Source: Oopsacas minuta (lineage: Eukaryota > Porifera > Hexactinellida > Lyssacinosida > Leucopsacidae). Taken from it: DNA of 64,000 nucleotides. The position numbers and the translations under genes were made by a program. Below the pieces are notes generated by a model that saw only the letters and a program-made list of their open reading frames with translations, ran no database searches and had not been told where the DNA came from. This document shows positions 12,330 through 25,743 of this stretch, one piece after another (within the stretch, counting starts at the first letter, position 1; every line of letters starts with the position of its first letter). The stretch spans positions 706,098-770,097 of the forward strand of contig JAKMXF010000155.1 of NCBI GenBank assembly GCA_024704765.1. Reading direction: 5' to 3'.

Positions 12330-12706
12330 TCTATATTATTAAATCTCAATTGTTGTCTATTTGTTTGTCTGTCTGTTCGTTTGTCTGTTGCTAAGGAAGC
12401 TGAAATAGAATGTGGAATTCATATTTGCAAAATGTTGGACCTTTATATCTATGGTGTTAATCAGGAAGATATACAAACGGGTGCATTGATTTCGAATATC
12501 GTATCGTCAGTAGCATGTGATAAATATTTGTTGTTGTTTAGTAGCATAAAGAAACAAATTCCAAAATTATCCTAGAAACGTGGTTTCAACGGTCATTGTG
12601 GGGTAATCGGGTACGCTGATTCTGAATATCACACAAACTAATAGTCAAAGCGAGGGCCAAAGGCCGAGTACGGACACGAAGTGTTAGAATCCGCGTAACA
12701 CGTTAG
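12330..12706 (+). mobile_element. Helitron-like non-autonomous element
   Basis: The 5' end TCTATATTATTAAATCTCAA preceded by A, followed by runs of GTTTGTCTGTCTG, is typical of animal Helitrons. The 3' end has a short stem (CGGA...TCCG, 12671-12694) and closes TTAG before T, close to the CTRR rule. It starts 7 bp after the stop of copy A. No Rep or helicase coding was seen. The 5' end is clearer than the 3' end. Confidence 0.5.
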
Positions 12707-13691
12707 TGATAGTTAATGTTAGTATTATTTAGTAGGTAATAAACATAAATGTATGTTTAATTTCATATATTTAATCGCATATTGGTGCAATCTTCCAACC
12801 AGAAAATTATAAATTCTAGACCTGTTGTGAATATATACTTAACTCATTCATAAACAGTCCCTTCAAATTATTCAATTTCAGCTATTCTTGTTTAATCATC
12901 AAAAACATTTTATAATTTTGTACATCAGTGTAATTTTCCATAATAATCGATTCACAATTGAGGTATCAATAATTTGCTAATTTAGTATTTGTAATGCTAC
13001 CAAAAAATATTCGTATGGTGCTAGTTAGATAATGTAATAGACCAGCTTAGCTAATGGGGCTATTTGAGGGCCGACGAAAATCTAGATAAGGCTAGAACCT
13101 ATCTAGTCCCATGCTAGCGCCGCCATTGCTTTTCAAATGAACCTATTTTTGATAAATTGATAAATGGGACAATTCAATTTTGAATCTATCCTATCAATGC
13201 TAACGTCTATCATCTTGAATACATGACAAATATCATTTTGATTCTACAGTCATACTGTATTCACAAAAGAATTGGAAAATTATGAATACTTTTTATACCT
13301 CAAAGTCCTGAAAAAGAACCAACGATCCCCTTTATTTTAAGGGAATTAAATTGTAGAATGTCAACGTAAGTACCTGTAAAAAGCAATGCGATTAGGTTGA
13401 TACATAACTTCAAAAATTCGTTTCAAACTTTGAGCCGATAGTCGCAAAAAGTGAGACAATTTTATATGGTCGATGCGGGAGATATTTTTGAGTGTTTCTT
13501 GAAACATTAGCCATTGTTGAACTATATCATTCTCTACACTAAGGCAATGGTAGTAACTGGAACATGGATTGATTGAATACCTCAATATTCGGAAAGAAAA
13601 TTCTATATTTCGTAAACAATTATTATGGTATATTTTGGCCAGAATGAATGTATTATAGATATTTGTCAATACACAATTCCTATATCTACAC
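12707..13691. other. Spacer, nothing recognised
   Basis: AT-rich, with no coding or repeat signal I can support. Its last 8 bases (13684-13691, ATCTACAC) are the target-site duplication of the hAT element that follows. Confidence 0.5.
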
Positions 13692-13934
13692 CAGGGGTTT
13701 TGAACCTTTTTCTGACCACGACCCACTTTCCAACTTTTCAAAGCGTTCGCGCCCCACCAGATGAAGGCATAACCAAAACGTAAATTTCAAAATGTATGTA
13801 CTTAACTCGTATATATTATTCTAATGTAAATTTACTATATCTACAATACTAATAATTATCACACATGATTATTTAATGTGATTTTTGATGTTGTTTTTCA
13901 TCAACTAGCTTTTGAATTCTAGGCTGTGCTATTG

Positions 13935-15664
13935 CTAAGCACAGCGTAGATCTGGTTCGACATCAAGTCTATTTCTTGCCTTAGTTTTGATTACTAGCAT
14001 GCTAGAAAACGCCGCTTCACACAAATAAGTTGATGGGAATGGTATGAGTAACTTCAGGGCAATCTGTGATACTATTAGATAGCTTCCAAGCACAGAACTC
14101 CAAAAAGATGGCAAATCAACTCTTGAATATAATGTTTCTGCTCCTGAATCGTTTACAAGTTTGATGAAATCCTCCTGTGCTGCATCGTGATTATCATGAA
14201 TGCAGTCATCTATTTTGGCCAGAAAAGGATTTCGAACAAGATTAAATTTGGATTTTGTTGTTTCTGGAAAGTATCTAGAGAATTCATCTTTAAGTGATTG
14301 CAAATGCGTTACAATGTCATTTTGCAAAGCTTCGCTGATACTAATTTCGCAATCTTCAACATAGCTACAGAGGTGAGAAAACATTGTAATCCTACCACTA
14401 TTTATCTTGTTTCTCCAGAGGTCAAGCATTGCTTGAAAGGCAGAAAGTTTGTCTACAAAATCCATAATATTACTATCTTTACCTTGAAATGAGAGGTTCA
14501 GAGTATTGAGTCTTTCAAAAATATCGCAAAGATAACAAAGTCTAGTAATCCATTCGTGATTTTCGAATAAATCATCCCAATGCGTCCGCTTTTGGAGTTT
14601 TAAAAATTCTGTTGTTTCCTCCTTGAGGTCTAGAACACGTTTCAAAACATTGCCCTTTGAAAGCCATCTAACTTCAGTGTGATATAACAGATTCATATGC
14701 GCAGCATCCATTTCTAAATAAAGATTTCTGAAGAGACGAGTGTTGAGTGGGCTACTTTTAGCGAAATTGACTATTTTAATTACCTCCTGCAAGATAACAT
14801 TTAGCGAGGCTGGCAAAGTCTTCGCTGCAAGGGCTTCTCGGTGAATCATACAGTGATTTGTTATCACATCTGGGACAAACTGTCTAACGCGTGTCTGGAA
14901 CCCGGAATGGCTTCTCAACATAGAGGGAGCGCCATCTGTGCAAATAGCCCCAACCTTTTCCAATCGAGACCTTCTTTTACAAAAAAGGTGTCTACTTTGT
15001 TGAAAACATCAATTCCACGTGTTTGAGATTCAAGTGGCTGACAAAACAGGAACTCTTCTTTGAAGTTAGAATCGTGGTATAACGTACATATATCATCAGC
15101 TGAGCACAAGAAGAAACATCAGTTGACTCATCTAATTGCAAAACAAAGATGGGTGACTGTTTGATTTGCTCCACAACTTGGTTCTTAATATCCTCTGACA
15201 TTTCTTGAATTCTGCGCTGAACAGTGTTATCTGAAATTGACAGCGAACTTAGTTTTTTTACTGCATCTGCTCCAATCATTATGCGCACAATGTCTTTCGT
15301 GCAGGACAAAACTAGCTCTTCACCAATAGTATGGGGTTTCTTAGATTAGAAATACGTAGTGACACAACATATGATGCTTCAACTGCGGCTCTTATAGTGA
15401 TAGCTGTCTGTCCTGTCGTATCAAGTCTAGATTTCTTGACAGATTGAGATTGTCTTTGGAAGGAAGAAACATCTCGGTCAGAATATGTTGGATGTTCTTT
15501 CTCAAAATGTATTTTAAGCTGAAACGGCTTCATAGACTCTGCAGATAATACTTTCAGACATATCACGCATTGTGGTTTTCAATACCTTCAATTACTATAC
15601 TTGTAAATCCAAATTTCAGATAATCATCTGAGTAAGCACGCTTCGGAACACGTTTAGTTGCCAT
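13935..15664 (-). pseudogene. BED-finger hAT transposase (ZBED5/SCAND3-like), frameshifted
   Basis: The start at 15664 reads MATKRVPKRAYSDDYLKFGF and leads into a BED-like zinc finger (VICLKVLSAESM, then LKIHFEKEHP). A catalytic-domain start LQLDESTDVSS lies at about 15140; the frame then shifts several times between 15566 and 14960. From 14963 the remaining 342 codons are open: ICTDGAPSMLRSHSG (D, residue 10), VRWLSKGNVLKRV, and the C-terminal TYLCEAAFSSM with its E at residue 316 followed by KTKARNRL. All three acidic positions are therefore present, but at least three frameshifts break the protein. It fills most of the hAT element around it. Confidence 0.9.
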
Positions 15665-15792
15665 TTAAGTAAAAATACGATTAGAAAGACTTGTTAAAGT
15701 TGAAAGGCCTAGAAATGTCTTTGTATACTTCTTTGTTGTCATACAAGCCTGGACTTCATAGGTTATTGAATAAAATATTACACTTCAATATT

Positions 15793-15866
15793 GGAATACA
15801 TACAATTCGTGACATTACAATTCGTACCATTACAATTGGTGACATGTCACGAATTGTATGTATTCC
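15793..15866. repeat. 23-bp perfect inverted repeat holding 15-bp tandem units
   Basis: The left arm starts GGAATACATACAATTCGTGA (15793-15815) and is matched exactly by the right arm 15844-15866, around a 28-base loop. Inside are three consecutive 15-bp units that start ACAATTCGTGACATT, then ACAATTCGTACCATT, then ACAATTGGTGACATG. It lies inside the hAT element, 130 bp upstream of its transposase start. Confidence 0.85.
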
Positions 15867-16067
15867 TTCAAGATTCTATTTCTTCTATGTTATTTCATAA
15901 TCAATACAATGATGTCATATAATGACAATAGGGTTTCTAATTACGCTATGCGACACTAACCACAAATTAATAGTAATAGAATCACTGAAATTCAGTAAAA
16001 ATTCCTACCTTCTACGATCCACTGAAAAGCTCTCGCGACCCACTGGTTGAAAACCCCTGATCTACAC

Positions 16068-18960
16068 AGTATTTCGGAACCGAAATGACGTCATCTGCTT
16101 GTTTAGTTAGCCATTATGCCAAAGAAATGCTCAAATGTTGTACTCCTATAATGAGATATTTACTATAGTTATCGTTTTCAAAATTTATGCAATGAAGATC
16201 TGCAGGACAAATATCAATAATTTGTGCTGATAAAGTTAACGAGTTTCAGAGTTTTAGTAGTGACCATGGCTGGTACTTTGGCCCGATAATCATCCATAAC
16301 TTGACATCCTTCAATGTTTTACCAAGCCAATACACACACATACGATATATACCTGACTTCACATATCCTAATATTAGTTTGATACTATATCTCTAATAAT
16401 TATGGGGTAATCTTGAAAAAATTATACTATATTGTTGATGACTCCGCAATTTTCTCTCGCTCGTCAAACTATTTCAATAAAGGCCATTCATTCCACCACC
16501 GCCAATACAACTTTAAAATACACTTCGCAACAACCACATGGTGACTAAGAAGTCTGACGCCTAATAGACACTAACGAATTCCCGAATTACAAACAGCTAT
16601 CTAAATAAAGCCGTAAAATGAAGATATTCGATAATTATCGATAGTTCTTTCACTAAGTCGTTACCAATCTTTCGAACAAACGCACATTAGAAAATGGTGG
16701 GTCTATTGATGTTTTAGCTTGTAGACATTTGGGTTATAGACGTTTGTACCCGCGCCTAAGTATATGCGGAATATTTAAAATGTTCACTTTGAAATGAAAG
16801 ATGCATTATTTAACATATTTTCACAGATACTGCTTATTAGACACATTTTCCACATTCCTGATTTATTTTAGCACATAATGCTTGATACGTTACTGTTTTA
16901 CTAATATATATTACATATATTCCGAAAATATAGAAAATACATGCACATACTTCCGTCGAACACGTAAATCCCTAGTCCAAATCCTAAAGTGGGTAGGACA
17001 TTTGTATAATATGGTATTTATATATTAATTTTGTTCCCGTGGGGTACTTCTTATCAGAGTCCTGATGTATGTTTTGGAGGATCTGAGATCGAAGTATATT
17101 CCATTTGCATACGATGTTAGGAAACGAATTACGCTTTACGGACAAGGAATTGCCTATAGTCGTAGTTACAGCAGTGGCTGGGTTTGTACATGTCGTTTTT
17201 CAAAGGTTTAGTGACCAAAATTCCCTTACTTATGGCCTCCTTCCCTTCCTATTACTCTTTTTGACAGTTTTATAATTCATAAAGAATGCTCCCGTCAGAC
17301 TTTGCATATTTACCCCCTACCCTTGTTACCGATGCTCTAAGATTGAACGGCAATAGGTTGCGCGCCCTTGTACAGGGGCACGTGACCTAGTAGGCAAACA
17401 ACATAAATTTATGGATATTCTGCCATTTTGTACCCATATTTTGGTATTAACCCTTGATTCCCTCGCCATTTCGAGGATAGGGGGTATACAATAGTTTTAC
17501 AGTCTTAATCAAAAACATGGTCCGTAGGAGTGTCTCCGATTGTTCAGGTTCAACAGGACCCACAGTTGGTTTGCTAACACAAATGGTATTTGTAAATAGG
17601 ATTTTCTTTTTGTTGTTCTAAATAATTTTGTATACCTCAACCTCACCAATAGTAAACTGCTTGCTACATGCCTTGAAATAATTGTTCGTATAGGACTGGC
17701 ATCATGTGGATTCAATATCAAAATATTTCTACATCAATTGGCATAGTTGTACTTTTACTCCCGGAATTTGGGGGTACCGACTGTTTAAGCAAAAGTTGGG
17801 ATATTTACAATCTCACGCTATCCTTCTATCTCCAATATTTCGGTCATTCAACATGCATCTTTCTTTATATTATCTCTTATATCTACAGTCGCTTACTAAA
17901 AGTATTCGCACAACAGCCTACAATGTCGTTGAAACTAGTACTAAACTCAGACAAATATTTAGCAGCCAAGTATTGAATTTAACGAGATACTGCAATTTTT
18001 GATTTCACTTCCTATTTAACATAATTATCCATTGCAAAACTTTTAATCTCTAATAGCTACCTCACAAGGTGATATTTATACTTCATTGCTACCTTGTCCC
18101 ATTTGTTCCCATCTTATATCATAGTGGCAATTGAAAAAGTGGTTCACTGTGACACTCGACAATATTTCACAAGTAATTGATATCTAATTAAGTTGAAATG
18201 TTCTACAATAACAATAGTATAATCTAAAGCGTAGAATATGTCTCTCAATTCAAAATTGTAATATCTGCGTGCAATTCTGGTGCATTCCGGAAGATTATTG
18301 GTTCTGGTATTTTCAATGTGATCTTGTGGGCATACGCATACTTTTGGTAGGGAGTGTATACTATCAATACGCAGCTAATCTGTATCTATGTTGTATGCAA
18401 ATATATGTTTGTAAGTCCAGAATTGATTTAAGAAACTAAGACCTCCAGGGGCTGATTTCTGGCATGCAGGTATATTTTGGACTGCCCCGGACAATTTCTA
18501 GTTTCGGACAAACTTTCGTACCTATAATGAAATTATGACGTAATTGTCACAGCTTTATCTTCAAAAATCATATTATTTTCCAATTCTCAGCCCCTATAAA
18601 TGATAGATGCTTTCGAAAATTTTGAATTTCCAAATGGCATCAGTTGCTTAATTACATTAACTCTAGCTACACACACCATCAGTGTCACTAGAAATGCCAT
18701 TCATTGATATCTGCATGAACCATGGATAGTCATTTCTTAAAATTTCCGCTAAATTCCAACTCGATTCACATAGTGCCATATATATTCGTGCACGTTGCAA
18801 CCCAAAGTACTGAGAAATTTAGCAGTTTCACACATTGTCTAAAACAAAGGGGCAAACCTGTCACGTAGCAACTTAGCAAGCGATGCGCGCTTTGAATATA
18901 TGCATTTTGAACATTAATTGATTTTAAGTATAGAATTATTCTACAGTACAAGTTAACAAA
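16068..18960. other. AT-rich region, nothing recognised
   Basis: About 2.9 kb without a supportable gene. Several short open frames near 17.5-18.0 kb overlap on both strands and show no family resemblance or splice context. Confidence 0.45.
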
Positions 18961-19043
18961 TCTATATTATTTAATTGCCATTATTTTCTGTCTCTCTGTC
19001 AGCCTGTCTGCCTGTATGTACGTTGTTAGGGAACGGATTTAAT
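18961..19043 (+). mobile_element. Helitron-like 5' end
   Basis: TCTATATTATTTAATTGCCA preceded by A, followed by CTGTCTCTCTGTCAGCC and GTCTGCCTGTATG, resembles the start of the element at 12330. I found no matching 3' end, so only the 5' part is reported. Confidence 0.35.
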
Positions 19044-19344
19044 GTACCCTATATTGCAAGGTTTTTTGACTTGTAGCCAGACACAATTCTACAGTTCTTA
19101 GAATTATGGACAGTTCTTAACTTAATTTTACTTATATAAGACAGAGCTGAAACTCAAAATAATGACGAAATAGACTATCCATTATTTCAGTTGGAACTCA
19201 AGAACCAGTCAATTTAACAAAAGTTTAGTATTTTATATAAGAATATACTTATTTAGATCATTTCAAATGTGGAATTTGTGATTCGGCATATCTTGTTTGT
19301 GAAAATTGATCATAGCTACCAGTAACTCCTATTATAATGAGTTA

Positions 19345-19530
19345 TTAGTAAATCCAATTATCTACAATGTATCTCTTATTTATCCTTGATCCAGAAAATA
19401 ATTGTTGTTCATAAATTACGTCGTTCATGCATAAACGTATTTCGCCAGAATTTCTCCATGATTGAATATTCTTATATAATGAGATCAAACAAGATTTGGA
19501 AATGGATCCTGAGATATGTTGTCCAGTGGC
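19345..19530 (-). CDS. Possible terminal exon, unknown protein
   Basis: A 60-codon open frame reads NATGQHISGSISKSCLISLY, then WRNSGEIRLCMNDVIYEQQ and ends INKRYIVDNWIY. Residue use looks protein-like, with an N-A-T glycosylation site, but no upstream exon or family was recognised. It could be a chance frame. Confidence 0.2.
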   Translation of the reverse strand, partial: ATGQHISGSISKSCLISLYKNIQSWRNSGEIRLCMNDVIYEQQLFSGSRINKRYIVDNWIY

Positions 19531-19589
19531 ATTCACAGGGAGGCATCAAGGCACAAACGTATAAAGTTTCCGTGGGTAGTATCTCTTAG

Positions 19590-21269
19590 AATTTCTTCTT
19601 TTTATCCCTAGAATCGCAGTTTATTGTATTCCTAGTATACAGGTCAAAATCTAAGCTTATGCAGCGCATCTACTTACACATAGTCATATATATTTATCCT
19701 CAATGATTATTTTGTCCGAACATAATTTTGGAGATGTTAAGAACTAGAATATTATTGCAGATTGCTACAAATTATGGACCATAACCAGACCGGACCGACC
19801 AAGGTGGGACCAAGCAAAGACTGAACTGGACTAGCATATGATAGTTTTTTGGTTCTTATCTGATTTATTTGTATTTCTAACACCAGTTGCGCTTTACTTT
19901 TATTTAATAACCCAATTTATAACAGTAACTACTATATTTGGTTTTATATAATCTCTTAAGCTTCCCATCATTATTTCATGCCGCTAGTAGAGACGCATCG
20001 TTCAGAACGGATCTGACCGTACAACCCTACTGGAATCTTAAAATTTGGAAATTAGAAATAATAAATCTAGTACCATTAACAAAGAACTAATGTATATCTC
20101 GACAAATCCTTATATCTTGTGATCATGTGACCTATCCGATTTGAGGTTAACAATTATTAGAATATAGCCATCAGGTTCTCAACCCTGGCCCGCGATTATG
20201 TTAAAATGGCGCGTAATGAACTCTGTGTTCAACAGACAATGGCAATATTTCCAATTAGTTTCACTCTTCTCAGCGTTGCATATTTGTTCTGGAGTTACCT
20301 AGTTCCATTCTTATCATTGGAAATCGGTTGACTGTTAAAACTATCACATGTATCCGTTTGGGGAAATCAACCGACTTCAAACTGTGTAGAATATCGTTTA
20401 TCCCATGAAAACGTGTAGTCAGTCATTATTCATCAAACTCATAAGATGTTGGTTATATCGACTGTTAAAAAGGTGGGTAAACAGGGTGGCACAATCTACT
20501 GTTTACTACAGGCAGGTTTGTTTACGGACATTTCACCTACCAAAAATTTAATTAATAAATATTATGCTATGTTTATATGTTATATTCTCTATACTACTAG
20601 GATACAACATTGATTAAATTGGTATGGAGGTAAAGTAGTATTTTACACACTTGAAATCATAGTAGTTAAAGGTTGCGACTCCTTGCACCACCACACTGCA
20701 TACCCCCTGCTTTTCAAATTTTCATATTTGAAATCGTGTTCAGATCATTTAAAGGGTCGAAATGTGTATAAACAAACTCAGCTGTCCTAGCGGCGTCGTA
20801 CAAGTCCCTTGATAGGGTTGAGGCAAATTTTGAGCAAGAAACTGTGCTACATTCTTGGGACATTCATGTATTGCTAGGGAAAATATATTCGAGTGATCAC
20901 GTGAATGATGTCAAATCTTTCACTGAATACGAGCATCCCTCAAAATTCGTTTCTATTAGAACTGGATGAATATATTCTTTTTACCCAACTACTAATTGTC
21001 AATAAATATTATTTTTCCAAATATTATATGTACAGACTTGCTTCAGCGGCTAGAATGGGGTAACAAAGTATGTTGAGTCCGAGTTTTGCATTGACAAGTT
21101 TCTTATTTGTGTCCTTTGTTTGATATTGTTTTAAATTTGATATCTAATACTTTTCATAAAATTGTGAAATTTCGAAATCATTATTCAATTATACAATGCT
21201 TAATTAGATGCACAAAGTGCCGGTCCCATGCTAATATAGTGTGTTCGCATGTCAGGCATCATAGTATTA
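19590..21269. other. AT-rich region, nothing recognised
   Basis: No coding signal. A stretch near 19779-19830 is rich in GACCGGACC-like words, as seen in some dispersed repeats, but I could not define its ends. Confidence 0.4.
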
Positions 21270-21641
<372 letters not shown>

Positions 21642-21815
21642 TACTTCCTTAACCACAGTAGGGCCCGCTACAGGATAGATGGTAAACCTGCTAAGAATTC
21701 TCCACGGTCCCCGAAATATATCATACTTTGTATTACAAATTGCCATAGTTCGCAATTGTTCTAAATTTATTTTGGTATCCTTCTCCACCTAAAGGCCTCG
21801 AGTGATAATATATAA

Positions 21816-22479
21816 CTAGGGCGCTTCACTTGCTAGGTCGCTGCATGACAGCTTAGGGCCTCAGGTTAGATTGATTATTCAACTGATAAATTTCTTAGTT
21901 CTTTCGGTCGCTACGCGAAAGGAAAATCTCGACACTTCGTGAATCGGCTTTATAATCTAGCAGAAATTTTAAGATTTTATTATCCATGGTCCATCAAATT
22001 ACATTAAATGGCCTAATGGGATGACACTCAGCTCTTACATGGCTTTAGGTTAGTAATCTGCCTACTTCGTGTCTCGAATATTATGAAATGGTCAATAATG
22101 TCAAAATTTGGAGAATTTGATTTCTGTACAGTCAAGATGACGTAATAATCCCACGAAGAATTCGTATTTGGCCTAGATCATGACTTCAGAACCTGTGGCA
22201 TGTTTAGCAGTACCTGTGATTCACATTTTAAACTCAAAACTTTTTGAGAAGTGGTTGATGATGTGATTTTTGGAAATCCAAAAGGGTGACAATGGAGTCA
22301 TAATTTCGTCATAGGTGCGAATTTTGGTCCAAGACTCAAAATTGTCCGAGCCCTGCTTAAAATACCCATTATACCAAAAATTGGCCCTGTGGGCCTTCCG
22401 ATTTCTCCAATCACTTTTGAACATACAAACATTTATATATTCACTTACTTTGAGATTAATTGCGTTTTAATGGTATAGA
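21816..22479 (-). mobile_element. Helitron-like non-autonomous element, both ends visible
   Basis: Read on the minus strand it starts TCTATACCATTAAAACGCAA at 22479, preceded by A, and ends with a GC-rich hairpin-like GCAAGTGAAGCGCCCTAG at 21816, followed by T. These match the Helitron rules (5' TC, 3' CTRR with an upstream hairpin, insertion between A and T). It is 664 bp long with no Rep/helicase coding. A similar 3' half recurs at 29725. Confidence 0.7.
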
Positions 22480-22480
22480 T

Positions 22481-24370
22481 TAGGGGTTTCCAATCTTTCT
22501 AACATTGAGCCACATTCCAACTTTATTTCACATGAAGTTCCGATGAATACATGTGAACTGATTTTTTGCAATTTTAAATGAAACTTTATGTATACCTATA
22601 TATAACTATCCTCTTGCAATTTAATTACATTTTTCGCATTGTATATGCTTGCACAAGTGTTCAATGTCTGCCGGTACCCTTGATGTAGTAATATGAAGTA
22701 TTCCGGTAAATTTTCGCTTGTCAATTTAGATCTCGTATTTGTTTTAACGTTTTTCATTCTAGAAAAAACTGTTCCCAGCAGTATGTACTGCCTAGCAGTG
22801 CAATGATACGAAGCGCAGACTGTGAGATATTTGGGAGGATGCTGAGGTAACATATTTATGATAAAATGTTTGGAGATCATGTTCAGCGAAAGCCCTTTCA
22901 AATCACTGTCACTTTGAATGTCAATTAGTTGCAATTGGAATATGGCATGTGTATCATTTACACATCCTAAATGAAACTGAAAACAGTTTGAGTTCATCAC
23001 AGTGTTCCCAGAAATTCGCAAACCTTATTCAAATTCATTTCTTAGAAATGTGATGAGACCAGAATACATTTCATACCTCACTATCGTCCAATCACTGGTA
23101 GACAGAGTTGTGAAATGTACAACTTTCTTGTTAACCACTGTATATGAATCATTTCTGATTTTTGGATGACTGCTTGTACAAGTTTGTACAGTTTGTGGAC
23201 ACATTGCTCCATTCCTTTAAGCTTTGCATTAATTTCCGCAAGATACTTGGTGATATCAACTAGCAATGCAAAGTCATTCAACCATTGATAATATTCCATA
23301 AAGCTTGCCTCCTTTTGTTTGCCCTTCATAAATAATTTGATTTCTTCAGGTAGGGAAAAGAATCTGGCAAGAGTGGCCGCTGTGCTCAAACAACGAACAT
23401 GGCTGAATTGAATGACATCGTCGTGGCCAGATCCTACTTCTGTGATTAAGGCCTGAAGTTTTCTGTGATTGAGTGCCTCAGATCTAATGTTTTTGACGCT
23501 AGAAACCACTTTTTCCATCACATGTTTCAATTCCAGGGTTTTTGTACACAGGTGTTTTTGCCGAATGATGCAATGATGAGTAATGACTTCATGAGATAGA
23601 TATTTAAGCATTCGACTAGTGAATCCTTTATTCTTTTCTATCATCGCAGGGGCTCCCTCAGTTGTTATGCCACAAATTTTGTCCCGACTTAAATTGAAAT
23701 TCATCGTTACATGTTTTTCTTCCTCGAAAATGTCTTATCCTGTTGTTTGCCTTCATCGGACATTGGTTGAGCAATTCTTAAACGACTTCAAAACCTTTAG
23801 TCACTATTCTTATAAATATTACAAGTTGAGCTGTATCGCACACATCTGTGCATTCATCAATAGCTAGACTGTAAAATTTTACAGACACTTACTCTCTTGA
23901 TCAATGTATTTTTTGAATATTGCTTGCTAGGTTGTCCACTCTTCTATCAACGGTCTGAGATGAAAGGCTTGTTTTCTTTACCATAGACTTTTTGACAGAT
24001 GTAAATATGTCCAAACAGCCTCTCAAAAATTCTCTATCAGATAATGGTTCCCTTTCTTCGTTATTGCTTCTGTTATTGAAAACCTGACCGTGCTAGCTGC
24101 CTCAGGACTTCATCTTGCAGCTTTGCAAAGTGATTGCTGACTGATCATGTTCTGTTCAGCGAATTGACTCGGTCAATTCTCATCTGACCGTTGAGCATGT
24201 CTTGTAGAATTATGTCACCTGACATTGTATTCATTGAAAACAGCTATTTTCACTTGACATATCATGCACAATATGACCTCATTGTGCTCGATTACATAAT
24301 AATCATTAGTCCAAGATCTTTTTAAATGTCGACATTCTCCATCAATTTCTTTTCTTTTCGGAGTAGCCAT
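22481..24370 (-). pseudogene. hAT transposase fossil, GTF2IRD2/FAM200-like
   Basis: The start at 24370 reads MATPKRKEIDGECRHLKRSW and enters a BED finger with C-x2-C (ILCMICQVKIA). After decayed sequence, a 207-codon frame from 23704 contains CGITTEGAPAMIEKNKGF, where the usual D of TDGAPAM is E, then FSHVRCLSTAATLARFFSL and FMEYYQWLNDFALLVDIT. The C-terminal part (about 22600-22900) has HPPKYLTVCASYHC and FSRMKNVKTNTRSKLT, the dimerisation region, without the usual CEQ before it. The likely left terminus TAGGGGTTTCCAATCTTTCT begins at 22481, one base from the Helitron 5' end. No right terminus was found. Confidence 0.85.
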
Positions 24371-25743
24371 CTTTGTTTTAGTTAGGGAATATATCACGGG
24401 TATGAAATATATATTATTATGTTGAGGTATTTATGCTAACATCAATATGTTTAAAATCATATAAATGAGTGTTGAATAAACAAACTTGCCGTTTTAAAGA
24501 TGGCAAATGTGTACAAAGATACCGCGATGTGTCTGGGCAAAATTCTGAGGTGAAACTGGGTAACATACAAATTGATCAACATTATGTATTTGACAAAAAA
24601 ATTGGATATTAACTAGCAAGGAAGTGATTCCTTTTAGTTTGTAGTCATTTTTGTAATGGCAGTAATGATCTACTTTCGTTATACAAGGCAGGCGAGCCTG
24701 ACTCTGGCCCAAAGGGTCGTGAATAGAAACTACTGGTATAGATAATTGAGGTATACAAAGTACTATACACATATCCATTAGGTACTATGCGTTATCCATT
24801 ATGTTAGGTCAGGTGCCAGATGCGGCCAAGACGCCCCACTTTTATTATCATACTACCACTTTCTATTGGCTTCCGACGTTCCTGATTAGGTATAGTGTAG
24901 TCTAGTCCACATGTGTATTAATTAATTAATATATTTCATAATTCTTTATCATTAGCAACTCTTAATCCATAATTTCATATTTTTTTCATCATGATGTTTG
25001 TTGCCTGAGCTTATAATTCTATGTTTCTTACATCTGAGTAATCAATATATTTATTATTGAATATATGTAATGCTTGCATATGTTTGTCCCGAATTCGAGA
25101 ATATTCTTTTAGTAAGGATTCATGTGTCCATAGTAAGTGTGCATTTTACAGATTGAGTTATTAAACTACTTTTCCGATCCCAGTTATTCCACTGAAGTAT
25201 TATTCTAGCAGTCTAACTGAATAGTTTCTTGCTATAATTTGTACGAATTATCTTTAATGCTTCGTATTACCAAGGGCAATGCTAGGGAGCATTTAGCTAA
25301 TGCGATTGTAGCGTTTACGATGGTAATGGAAGAATCTGTAGAGGTTGTCTAGTCCTGGAGGGGACAATTATCAGTTTTGGGAAGCGATACTTACTTGTAG
25401 CATGTTGCTCAAACTAAAGAACAAATTTTGCGAAGCTTAACATTTGAACGCTCTGTGCTCGGAGACTTGTTCTGGATCATTATAAAGAAACTGAGATGAT
25501 GGACCTGATGAAACGAGATCCACCTACACACAATGATTATATCATGGGAAATTCAAATTATGAAAGTAAGTTTCCTATTTTCTTTACCCTTGGTTTTGTA
25601 AACCAATCTAAATTGCTTTTCTATGTGCACAAAGAATATACTGCTTGTTGAAACAAATTGGTGTGTAATACTTAAGTAAGTAGTACTTTGGTTATACATA
25701 TATCATGTATTTATTGTATGAATAACCATGTAATTTTTGGTGA
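24371..25743. other. Spacer; one possible splice donor near 25567
   Basis: Mostly AT-rich without signal. At about 25470-25565 a plus-strand frame reads LDHYKETEMMDLMKRDPP and THNDYIMGNSNYE before GAAAGTAAGT, a good donor consensus, which might be an exon leading to the coding fragment at 25744. I do not recognise the protein. Confidence 0.25.

Larger units (their letters stand above)
13692..16059 (-). mobile_element. hAT element with terminal repeats and perfect 8-bp target duplication
   Basis: The left end CAGGGGTTTTGAACC and the right end read inward, CAGGGGTTTTCAACC, form the terminal inverted repeats. The flanks are identical 8-mers ATCTACAC (13684-13691 and 16060-16067), exactly what hAT insertion makes. 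At 2368 bp the element is near full length. Undamaged target duplications together with a frameshifted gene point to an insertion that has since decayed in place. Confidence 0.95.

Noticed and set aside
7510-13130. A hAT element spanning from the hairpin at 7510 to a GCGCTAGCAT word near 13100
   Set aside because: The ends match poorly and no 8-bp duplication is present.
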